NCBI GenBank assembly: GCA_002212985.1
Contig: NBMY01000085.1
Location: forward strand, 1-35,511
DNA length: 35,511 nucleotides
From: Sphingobacteriales bacterium TSM_CSS
GTDB lineage: Bacteria > Bacteroidota > Bacteroidia > Chitinophagales > UBA2359
Reading direction: 5' to 3'
Position numbers and translations under genes: made by a program. Shown here in pieces: positions 15,599-23,881 of the stretch. The notes beneath the pieces were generated by a model. That model had not been told where the DNA came from and ran no database searches. It saw only the letters and a list, made by a program, of their open reading frames with translations. How positions within the stretch are numbered: position 1 is the first letter of the stretch; each line of letters begins with the position of its first letter.

Positions 15599-18500
15599 TC
15601 ATTTAACCCAAACAATACGCTCCTGTAAGCGGTAGCCGCCATCGGTGCGCAATTGGCAAATATATACACCGGGAACAAGTGCCAAATTGCTGCTTAGCGG
15701 TATTTGGTACATCAATCCACCCTGTGCCAATTGGCTGTATAACACCTTTTGCTCCCTTCCGGTAATGTCAAAAAGGGCTATGGTTACGTAGCCATCTTCC
15801 GGTATAATAAACCTAAGTTGCGAGTCATTGCTTATTGGGTTGGGTATTACCTGTAACATGCCAGCATCGGGTGGCGCATCTTTACCCCTGCCGCGTATGG
15901 CTTTGGCAATCCAGTAATACCCATAGGCCTCCTGCTCATCGCCGGTATTAAACACGCCATCGGGGCCACAGTCGGTAATGCTTACCACATACCAACCACT
16001 GGGCAATCCGGTTAAATTGGGCGTATTGGTATTACCTGCCGGAAACCAGTTGGAAGGCCCAAGCCAATTATAATGATACGAGTTGCCGCTGCACGGGGTG
16101 CCCCCTATTACGGTAAGCGTTATACTACCGTTGCTTCCGCCTGAATCGCCCGTTACTGTTGCCGTTAATATGGTCAGCACACCAAAATCTATATCCGGAG
16201 CACTGCTGAAAACCAATTCCCCTTCGGTACAGGGGTCATTGTCAGATATCGTTACAGCCCAGTAAGAAGTGTTGGTATAAATAATGTTAATATTGCCCGA
16301 TGTAGTGGAGTATTGAACATACCCTGATGTATTCCATGCAAAAGTGTAGGGCGCTGTTCCGCCGGTAAAGGCAATGGTGCTGAAATTATACAACAAAGGC
16401 GCCACTCCGCCCGAAACGGTGGTCAGAGTGCCGGCAAGTTGCCCGGTAATGGGCGGAGAATTTACCATACCCGATGCCGAACAGGTACACCCCAGCGCAT
16501 TGGTAACAGTAACCGTGTAAACGCCCGGCGAAAGTCCTGTAAGATGGCTGGCATTTACATACGGACCCACAGGGCCGCTCCAATTGTAATTGTAAGTTCC
16601 GGTGCCTGTAATGACTGCCGTGGCCGTGCCGTTGTTTACATTGGCACAACTGGCGGCTGTAGTATTTACCGAACAAACAATGGGCGGCGGTTGTGTAAGC
16701 ACAACACTACTTGTTGCCGAACAACCCAAAGCATCTGCTACCGTTACCGTATAGGTGCCCGCCGGCAAACCGCTTACAAAAGCGCCCGTTGTTCCGTTTG
16801 ACCATTGGTAAGTAAACGGCAGGGTACCGCCTATGGCAATGGCATTGGCAATGCCGTTAGAAGCGCCAAAGCAGGTTACGCCGTTACCGTTAAAACTCGA
16901 AGTGCTGGTTACCAGCGTAACAGGGTTATTAATGGTTACCGTAAACGAGCAAGTGGCTGTGTTGCCACTAACATCGGTGGCCGTATAAGTTATGGTATTA
17001 ACACCCGGCGGCAAATATCCGCCCGGTGCATAATTTGATGTAATATTGCCCAGTAAACAAGCATCGGAGGCATTGGGCGAAGGCCAAAGCGGGGTGGTTG
17101 AACAAGAACTGATATTCGCCGGACAAGAAATAACCGGTGGTGTTGTATCGGTAATGGTGACCGTAAATGAACAGGTGGTGGTATTGCCCGATACGTCGGT
17201 GGCCGTATAGGTAACTACGGTGGTGCCCGCATTAAAAGTACTGCCCGATGGTGTAGATGCAACCAGCGTTATGGCAGAGCAGTTATCCGACGCTACAGGG
17301 GTGTTCCAGTTGGCGGTAGCGCTGCATGTGCCGGCAATAGCAGGTTTTATGATGTTGGCCGGGCACGAAACAATTACAGGTGCTATGGCATCGTTTACCG
17401 TAACGGTAAAAGAACAGGAAGCCGTATTGCCATTTACGTCATTGGCCGTATAAACAATTGTAGTTGCGCCTACCAAATAAGCGCCGCTTGCATTGGCAGT
17501 GCCTGTAAAATTATTGGTATATCCTGCAACGGCACAGTTATCGGTCACCGCAGGCAACGGCACAACAACTACCGAAAAACAAGTTGTACCACTCACTGTT
17601 TGCACCATATTTTGCGGACAGGTAATTTGCGGCAGTTGCGTATCGGTTACAGATACCGTAAAGGAACAAGTAGCTGTATTGCCTGTTGCATCGGCAGCCG
17701 TGTAAGTAACGGTGTTTACACCGGTTGAATATATTCCGCTGGCATTGGAAGCCCCTGTATAGCTGTTTACCAATCCCGAAATCTGGCAATTATCCAAAGC
17801 CACCGGCAAGGGTATAGTTAGCGCTGCCTGACAACTGTTGGCAACCGCAGGGGCAACAACCGCCGCGGGGCAGGTTATCTGCGGCGGCTGGGTATCGGTT
17901 ATGGTTATGGTAAATGAACAGGTGGCCGTATTGCCCCAGCTATCGGCAGCAGTGTAAGCAACCACCGTAATGCCAGTATTAAAATTTGTGCCGGGCGAAT
18001 GGCTGGCATTGCTTATTACAGCCCCCGAACAGGCATCGGTAACCTGCGGCAATGTCCAGTTTACCGCTGCCGAACAGGTTCCGGCAACGGCAGTCTGTGC
18101 AATGTTGTCCGGACAAACAATAGCCGGAGGGCTTGTATCTGCTATTGTTACGGTAAATGAACACGTAGAGGTATTGCCGCTTTCGTCTTGTGCCGTGTAA
18201 TCTACCGTTGTTACACCGGTACTAAATACCGAACCGGGGGTTATACCGGCTACTAAAGATGCAACTGCACAATTATCGGTTGCAGCCGGCACTGCCCAGT
18301 TTACCACCTGTGTACAGGCTGTGTTGTTTACGGCAATATTGGCCGGGCAAGCAACCACAGGCGGCTGGGTATCATTTACCGTTACGGCAAAGGAACAACT
18401 GCTGCTGTTGCCGTTTACATCGGTAGCCGTAAAGGTTACGGTAGTGGTTCCGGGGTTGTAAAACCCGCTGGCATTTCCGGTGTTGTTTTTATTGTTTTCA

Positions 18501-21500
18501 ACACTTAACAGGGCACAATTATCATTTGCCGAAGGCGCCGGAATTATAAGGTTTGCGCCGCAAGTGTTGGGGCTGTTGCCCGATGTAACATTTGAAGGGC
18601 AAACAAGCTGAGGCGGTAAATTATCTGCTACCGCTACCTGTGCCGTACAGGTGCCGGTGTTGCCTATGCTGTTTGCCGTGGTAAGGGTTACGGTGTTTAT
18701 GCCCACATTGGCACAGGTAAATACCGCCGGACTAACCGAAACCGCGTCAATAATTCCGCAGGCATCGGGTACAGAACCGGTAAATACGGCCGAGGCTGGA
18801 AGTGCAATCGTTCCCGATGCCGTCAAACTTACTTCAGCATTTTTACAAAAACTGCTTCCGTTAAATGGCAAAGTTACCTGTACAATGGCGCTGCATGTGC
18901 CTGTATTGCCCCCAGCATCAACAGCCGTTAGTGTAACGGTATTGCTGCCTGCATTGGCACAGGTAAAAAAATCGGGTGCTACGGTAAGCTGGCTGATGCT
19001 GCAATTATCAGCACTGCCGTTGTTTACCTGCCCGGGAAGCAGCAAGGCGGTTCCGGTATTATTTAAGACAACGGTTGTGTTCTGACATTGCATAACAGGC
19101 GACAGATTATCTGCAACTGTTATAATAGCCTGACAGGTTTGGGTATTGCCCGAAGCATCGGACGCAGTAAGCGTAACAGTATTGCTGCCTACCTGTAAAC
19201 AGGTAAACGAAGTGGGCCAAACAGTTAACTGGCTGATGCCGCAGTTGTCGGAACTTCCGTTGTTTACCTGTGCCGCGGTAATGCTTGCATTGCCCGATGC
19301 ACTCAAAGAAACGGGTTGATTCTGACATTGCATAACTGGCGGCTGTGAATCGGAAATTGTAACGGTGGCGTTGCAGGTGGTAGTGCTGCCGGCAGTGTTC
19401 ACTACCGTAAGCGTAACGGTATTAAGCCCAACATTGGCACAGGTAAACGTGTTGGGCGTTACCAATACCGGCGATACTCCGCCACACTCATCGGCATTGC
19501 CAATAAATACGTCAGCCGGCAAAATGCCAATATCGCCGCTGCTGTTGAGTTCCACCGCATAATTTCGGCAAACATCAACCGGCAAAAAATCAAAAACTAC
19601 CGTTACCAATGCGGCACAGGTGCCTGTATTGCCCGCAGCATCGGAAGCTGTAAGGGTCACGGTATTGCTGCCTATATCAGCACAGGTAAATACATTGGGT
19701 GTAACCGAAAAGGCGGTAATGGAGCAATTATCGGTGCTGCCATTGTTTACCTGTGCTGCCGTAACCGTTGCCGTTCCCGATGCGTTGAGGAAAACCGTTT
19801 GGTTCTGGCATTGCGCCACCGGCGGCAAGTTGTCGTTTACCACAACCTGTGCCGTACAGGTGCTGCTGTTGCCGTTTACATCTGTAACGGTGAGGGTAAC
19901 GGTGTTAGCGCCGATATTGGCACAGGTAAAGCTATTGGGGAAAACCTGCACCTGAGCTATACCGCAGTTATCGGCGCTGCCATTGTTAATTTGTGCTGCA
20001 GCAATGCTTGCCGTTCCTCCGGCTAACAGGTTTACCGATGTATTTTGGCATGCCGCATTGGGAGACTGGTTATCGGTTACGGTTACGGTAGCATTGCAAC
20101 TGCTGGTAAAGCCACTACCGTTTACCACGGTCAATGTTACAGTATTGCTGCCCACATTGGCACAGCCAAAATTTTGAGGCGTTACAGAAACCGGCGAAAT
20201 ACCGGCACAGTTATCGGTATTTCCAAGAAAAACATCGGAGGGCAAGATGGTTGCATTTCCGGCGGGCGAAAGTGCCACGGTGGCATTTTTACAAAGTTCG
20301 TCGGGCAAAAAAGTAAACAATACCATGACCGTTGCAGCGCAGGTGGCAGTGTTGCCGCTTGCATCGGCTACTGTAAGGGTTACGGTATTGCTGCCAATAT
20401 TGGCACAGGTAAACAAATTGGGTGTAACCGACAAGGCGGTTATGGCGCAATTATCGGTGCTGCCGTTGTTAATTTCGGAACCGTTTAAAGTATAATTTCC
20501 CGATGCGTTAAGGGCTACAGTGACATTCTGGCAAATTGCTGCAGGCGGTAGGACATCGGAAACCGAAAGTTGGGCGTTGCAGGTGGCGGTATTGCCGCTT
20601 GCATCGGCCACGGTAAGGGTTACGGTGTTGTTTCCTGTGTTGTTGCAGGTAAAAAGGCTTTGGCTAAGGGTTAGTTGGGTAATGCCGCAATTATCGGTAC
20701 TGTTGTTGTTAAGGGTGGCGGGTGTTATGGTTGCCTGCCCCTGTGCATTAAGCTGCACCGAAGCGTTTTGGCATTGAGCAACCGGCGCAGCCACATCGGA
20801 AACGGTAATGGTGGCAGTACAACTGCTGGTATTGCCATTGCCATCGGTAGCAAAGAGGGTTACGGTATTTTGACCCACCTGTGAGCAGGTAAACAATGCC
20901 GGGTTAACAGCTACCGGGCTTAATGCGCCGCAATTATCGGTACTGCCGGCAAATACATTGGCCGGAAAAACCAGCGCCATGCCCAGGCTGTTGAGGGTAA
21001 CCCCAATGTTTTGGCAAATTGGCGCCGGCTGGGCAGCATAATTTACCGTAACCGTGGCGCTGCACGAAGAGGTATTGCCGTGCCCGTCTGCAGCAACCAA
21101 TGTAACCGTATTGTTGCCCACCTGCTGACACCCGAAACTGTTGGGCGTTACCGATAAGGGGGTTACGGTTGTGCAGTTGTCGGTGCCGGATGCAAACACA
21201 TTGGACGGGGTAATAACGGCAGTGTTTAATGCATTTAAAGTAACCGTAAAAGGCTGGCAAACAACTGCAGGCGGCGTTTGGTCCTGCACCAAAACCTGTG
21301 CTGTGCAGGTGGCTGTGTTGCCACTTGCATCTTGTACGGTAAGGGTTGCAGTATTGCTGCCTATATTGGCGCAGGTAAATAATGCAGGCGATACTGCAAC
21401 CGGCGTTACGGTGGTGCAGTTATCGGAAGAGGTGGCAAGCAGCGCCGCAGGGGTTGCCGTTGCACTGCCCGAAGCATTGAGTGCCACGGTGGTATTCTGG

Positions 21501-23554
21501 CAGGCCACAACCGGCGGCAAAACATCTGTTACCGCAACGGTTGCGGCGCAGGTGGCGGTATTGCCTTGCGAATCGGCGGCGGTAAGGGTTACGGTATTGC
21601 TGCCCACATTGGCACAGGTAAACAATGCCGGCTGTACCGATACCAGGGTATGGGGTAAAAAACAGGCATCGAAAGCAGCAAATACAGCAGAGGGAGTAAT
21701 AGAAGCCGTACCCGATGCGCTTAACGTAACGGCAATATTCTGGCACGAAACTACCGGAGGTTGCGGATTGGTAACCGTTACGCTGAAACTGCAGGTATTG
21801 GTGTTGGCGCCCGATGTAACGGAATATGTAACTACCGTAATGCCGGCAGTGTAGAGTGCAGAGGCATTGGGCAGATTGGTGTAGTTGTTGCTTAGGGTGT
21901 AATTGCTGCACAAACTGTTAACCACCGGCAGCGGCACGTTAACATAGGTACTGCAGCCCGTAAACCCGGCGCTCTGCACTATATTGGCAGGGCAGGTTAT
22001 GGTGGGCGCAGGCGGCTGCCCTGCAAAAGTGATGTTAACAGTGAGCGGGCCTTCGGCTCCGTTGTAACCATCTACCTGTAAAAAATATGTTTGTTCTTGC
22101 AGAAGGCAAACGTTTTGCAAATAAGCGCCCAAAGTTTGTGTAGTACTTCCGTCATCGTTGGCTGCCAGCAAGTTGCCCCCGCCCGATAGCAAAGCCGAAC
22201 ACGAAGCAGCCTGCCATAGTGCAGCCTGTGTGTTAAATCCATAGCAATCAAAATTGTACAGTCCGTCCTGCAACGGCGTAAAAGTAAACCAAAGACTGTT
22301 TTGCAAGCCCCCGTCATCGGGGCACCATGCGTTTTGTACATTGCAGTTTACAAGAAGCGGCAAAGGTTCATTGCTTTGCACAGAGGCATACGAATTTGTA
22401 AAACCTGTGTTCAGCCCGGCAGTAAGGGTGAGCGGGCTGCAAACATCGTCGCCCGGAGGGCGGGTTAAAAAGCTCTGCACACCGGAGTTGGGGCTGAAAG
22501 CGCCGCCACAATCCTGACGCACATACACATCGTAATAGGTGAGCGGTAATAGCCCGCTGATAACAACCGGTGATGCCGAGCCAACAATGGCCGTACCCCC
22601 GGTTCCGGCAGATACGCCGGCGCCGGGAACAAAATCGGGCGGGCCGTATTCTACAACGTAGGTACCGGTGCAGGCTGTACAGGTAAAATTAATGGTGGCA
22701 GTGGTAGCGCTGAATATTGAAACCGGCCACAAGTACGGCGCCTGACAGGCAGGCGGGGAAAACAAAAAAGTTCTTCCGTTTACCGGCGGCACGGCCGTGC
22801 TGGACATGGTACATTTTGAAATATTAGAGGTGCCGGCCAGGGTGCTGTTCCAGTTATGCGGGCTAACGGTACGGCGGTTGTTAAAGTCGGCATCCGTAAA
22901 GCCGCCCAAACCAACATCGGCGGTATTGGTAAGCGAGCCAAACACCATGTTGCCAAACATTATGGCTACGGTATTTCCGGCTTCGTTTAACCGTATCTGA
23001 AAGTTAAGCAGCATGGCTGTTTGTGAGGCGCGGCGGTAGTTGGTCCATTGAACCACACAAACGCGGTTGGGCGCAGTGCCTATGGTTTGTACCCTGAGTT
23101 CGGAATTTGACTGCCCCTGTAAATCGGCGCCAACTGCTGCAATGCGACTGCGGAGGTATTCGGGTGTTATTACAGCCGACGAAGAAAGCGGCGCTAAATA
23201 AGAAACCGAGGTCATATCTACGCCGGGGGTAAGCAGCGAATTGCCCAATGAAATCCAGCCGTTGGTATGAATGCCTATGCGGTCGAACATAAGGCCGTTG
23301 TAGGCAAAATTAAATCCGATGGGAAAACCGGGTCCGGAATTATCAGTGGCGCTTCCGGCGGGGTTTGCAGGGTCAAGAAAACGCTGTTCGTTATTGGCAG
23401 TTGAACCCAATATGGTACCGCCCGTAATGGGAGTGTAAGTGCCCGTACTTTGCGAAAAAGTGTATAAACTTACCTGTGCCTTTACCCCGCCTGCTACCGC
23501 AAGAAGCAGCAAAAGTAGCAGTACAGCTATGTTAGGCACCTTTAAGCATTGCAT
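15599..23554 (-). CDS. Giant secreted HYR/SprB-repeat protein with T9SS sorting domain (adhesin-like)
   Basis: About 2651 residues. The start is taken at the Met that opens a signal peptide (hydrophobic Leu-rich core, VKAQ cleavage region); a 36-codon upstream extension overlaps a probable -7 box and is unlikely to be translated. Order of parts: a signal peptide; an N-terminal beta domain (NGWISLGNS, VCVVQWTNYRR); an FN3-like domain; a PPC-like domain (LWFTFTP, YFLQVDGYNG); one HYR repeat; 13 HYR-like repeats of about 80 residues; 7 classic HYR repeats; two SprB-like repeats (GTYTVTVADALGC); a spacer; and a C-terminal type A sorting domain (IPNPISNDSQ, GVYICQLRT). The tail predicts export by T9SS and surface attachment or release. 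Such proteins are thought to act in adhesion or gliding; the ligand is unknown. Most repeats carry four cysteines. Confidence 0.9.
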   Translation of the reverse strand: MQCLKVPNIAVLLLLLLLAVAGGVKAQVSLYTFSQSTGTYTPITGGTILGSTANNEQRFLDPANPAGSATDNSGPGFPIGFNFAYNGLMFDRIGIHTNGWISLGNSLLTPGVDMTSVSYLAPLSSSAVITPEYLRSRIAAVGADLQGQSNSELRVQTIGTAPNRVCVVQWTNYRRASQTAMLLNFQIRLNEAGNTVAIMFGNMVFGSLTNTADVGLGGFTDADFNNRRTVSPHNWNSTLAGTSNISKCTMSSTAVPPVNGRTFLFSPPACQAPYLWPVSIFSATTATINFTCTACTGTYVVEYGPPDFVPGAGVSAGTGGTAIVGSASPVVISGLLPLTYYDVYVRQDCGGAFSPNSGVQSFLTRPPGDDVCSPLTLTAGLNTGFTNSYASVQSNEPLPLLVNCNVQNAWCPDDGGLQNSLWFTFTPLQDGLYNFDCYGFNTQAALWQAASCSALLSGGGNLLAANDDGSTTQTLGAYLQNVCLLQEQTYFLQVDGYNGAEGPLTVNITFAGQPPAPTITCPANIVQSAGFTGCSTYVNVPLPVVNSLCSNYTLSNNYTNLPNASALYTAGITVVTYSVTSGANTNTCSFSVTVTNPQPPVVSCQNIAVTLSASGTASITPSAVFAAFDACFLPHTLVSVQPALFTCANVGSNTVTLTAADSQGNTATCAATVAVTDVLPPVVACQNTTVALNASGSATATPAALLATSSDNCTTVTPVAVSPALFTCANIGSNTATLTVQDASGNTATCTAQVLVQDQTPPAVVCQPFTVTLNALNTAVITPSNVFASGTDNCTTVTPLSVTPNSFGCQQVGNNTVTLVAADGHGNTSSCSATVTVNYAAQPAPICQNIGVTLNSLGMALVFPANVFAGSTDNCGALSPVAVNPALFTCSQVGQNTVTLFATDGNGNTSSCTATITVSDVAAPVAQCQNASVQLNAQGQATITPATLNNNSTDNCGITQLTLSQSLFTCNNTGNNTVTLTVADASGNTATCNAQLSVSDVLPPAAICQNVTVALNASGNYTLNGSEINNGSTDNCAITALSVTPNLFTCANIGSNTVTLTVADASGNTATCAATVMVLFTFLPDELCKNATVALSPAGNATILPSDVFLGNTDNCAGISPVSVTPQNFGCANVGSNTVTLTVVNGSGFTSSCNATVTVTDNQSPNAACQNTSVNLLAGGTASIAAAQINNGSADNCGIAQVQVFPNSFTCANIGANTVTLTVTDVNGNSSTCTAQVVVNDNLPPVAQCQNQTVFLNASGTATVTAAQVNNGSTDNCSITAFSVTPNVFTCADIGSNTVTLTASDAAGNTGTCAALVTVVFDFLPVDVCRNYAVELNSSGDIGILPADVFIGNADECGGVSPVLVTPNTFTCANVGLNTVTLTVVNTAGSTTTCNATVTISDSQPPVMQCQNQPVSLSASGNASITAAQVNNGSSDNCGISQLTVWPTSFTCLQVGSNTVTLTASDASGNTQTCQAIITVADNLSPVMQCQNTTVVLNNTGTALLLPGQVNNGSADNCSISQLTVAPDFFTCANAGSNTVTLTAVDAGGNTGTCSAIVQVTLPFNGSSFCKNAEVSLTASGTIALPASAVFTGSVPDACGIIDAVSVSPAVFTCANVGINTVTLTTANSIGNTGTCTAQVAVADNLPPQLVCPSNVTSGNSPNTCGANLIIPAPSANDNCALLSVENNKNNTGNASGFYNPGTTTVTFTATDVNGNSSSCSFAVTVNDTQPPVVACPANIAVNNTACTQVVNWAVPAATDNCAVASLVAGITPGSVFSTGVTTVDYTAQDESGNTSTCSFTVTIADTSPPAIVCPDNIAQTAVAGTCSAAVNWTLPQVTDACSGAVISNASHSPGTNFNTGITVVAYTAADSWGNTATCSFTITITDTQPPQITCPAAVVAPAVANSCQAALTIPLPVALDNCQISGLVNSYTGASNASGIYSTGVNTVTYTAADATGNTATCSFTVSVTDTQLPQITCPQNMVQTVSGTTCFSVVVVPLPAVTDNCAVAGYTNNFTGTANASGAYLVGATTIVYTANDVNGNTASCSFTVTVNDAIAPVIVSCPANIIKPAIAGTCSATANWNTPVASDNCSAITLVASTPSGSTFNAGTTVVTYTATDVSGNTTTCSFTVTITDTTPPVISCPANISSCSTTPLWPSPNASDACLLGNITSNYAPGGYLPPGVNTITYTATDVSGNTATCSFTVTINNPVTLVTSTSSFNGNGVTCFGASNGIANAIAIGGTLPFTYQWSNGTTGAFVSGLPAGTYTVTVADALGCSATSSVVLTQPPPIVCSVNTTAASCANVNNGTATAVITGTGTYNYNWSGPVGPYVNASHLTGLSPGVYTVTVTNALGCTCSASGMVNSPPITGQLAGTLTTVSGGVAPLLYNFSTIAFTGGTAPYTFAWNTSGYVQYSTTSGNINIIYTNTSYWAVTISDNDPCTEGELVFSSAPDIDFGVLTILTATVTGDSGGSNGSITLTVIGGTPCSGNSYHYNWLGPSNWFPAGNTNTPNLTGLPSGWYVVSITDCGPDGVFNTGDEQEAYGYYWIAKAIRGRGKDAPPDAGMLQVIPNPISNDSQLRFIIPEDGYVTIALFDITGREQKVLYSQLAQGGLMYQIPLSSNLALVPGVYICQLRTDGGYRLQERIVWVK
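16450..16885 (-). repeat. Two SprB-like repeats in the giant protein
   Basis: Two segments each contain a Cys near the start, a Gly-Thr rich strand, a Tyr-x-Trp pair (YQWSNG, YNWSGP) and a closing GxYTVTVxxALGC. This is the pattern of the SprB repeat found in gliding adhesins of Flavobacterium. They lie between the HYR array and the C-terminal spacer. Confidence 0.7.
16922..18616 (-). repeat. Tandem array of seven classic HYR repeats
   Basis: Seven coding units of about 242 bp. Each starts with a Pro-Pro-x-Ile-x-Cys-Pro-x-Asn segment, then a DNC or DAC, then YTAxDxxGNTxTCSFTVTV. These are hyalin (HYR) repeats, an immunoglobulin-like extracellular module. The last unit is shortened near its first Cys. 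An eighth classic HYR unit lies upstream at about 21761-22015. Confidence 0.85.
18617..21760 (-). repeat. Tandem array of thirteen HYR-like repeats with a triplet super-period
   Basis: Thirteen units of about 242 bp (3144 bp in total). The consensus has CQNxTVxLNASG near the start, DNC in the middle, FTCANxGSNTVTLT, and a closing GNTxTCxAxVxVxD. Units 4, 7, 10 and 13 share a variant: an altered linker, Cys-(Lys/Arg)-Asn in three of them, and VFxGxxDxCGxxSPVxVxP. This recurs every third unit, about 720 bp. Confidence 0.85.
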
Positions 23555-23881
23555 ATTCACTGTATTTAACCCTTCGGTAAAATTTATCCGTTTTGCAGTA
23601 ACAGGCAAACAACAATCTGCCGGTTTACTGTGTTTCCTGCGGTTTATTCCCTCGTTGTACAAAACTATACAAAAAATTTGGTTTTATGAAGGTTTGTCCG
23701 AAAAAGTTTGGGTTTTATGAAAAATGAACGCGGTGCAATCCACCATGCGCCACGCAGCAAGTGCACGGCACAGTCATATTAAACAGTTTTACCTCATTAC
23801 AAGGCTGCATATCGAGTTAAAATAATTTTGCTTACATTTGCCCTGCTCACCCATTTCATTTACCACCTGAAAAGCCCTTTT
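23555..23881. promoter_or_regulatory. Divergent promoter region of the giant protein and the GH38-like gene
   Basis: 327 bases between two divergent secreted-protein genes. CAAAACTA at 23660-23667 is TAGTTTTG on the minus strand, an exact -7 box for the giant protein. TAATTTTG at 23823-23830 is an exact -7 box for the GH38-like gene. Neither has a perfect -33 TTG at 20 bases. Both boxes overlap upstream Met codons of the longer frames, which supports the shorter starts chosen here. Confidence 0.6.

Noticed and set aside
16922-21760. Regularly spaced repeats that might suggest a CRISPR array or satellite DNA
   Set aside because: The repeat unit is about 242 bp, in frame, and encodes a well-formed protein domain. 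There are no short repeats with unique spacers.
21141-21854. Plus-strand open frame of 237 codons inside the giant gene
   Set aside because: It is antisense to the 13-unit repeat array, and its own repetition mirrors that of the real gene. Several similar frames lie along the array; all are shadows.
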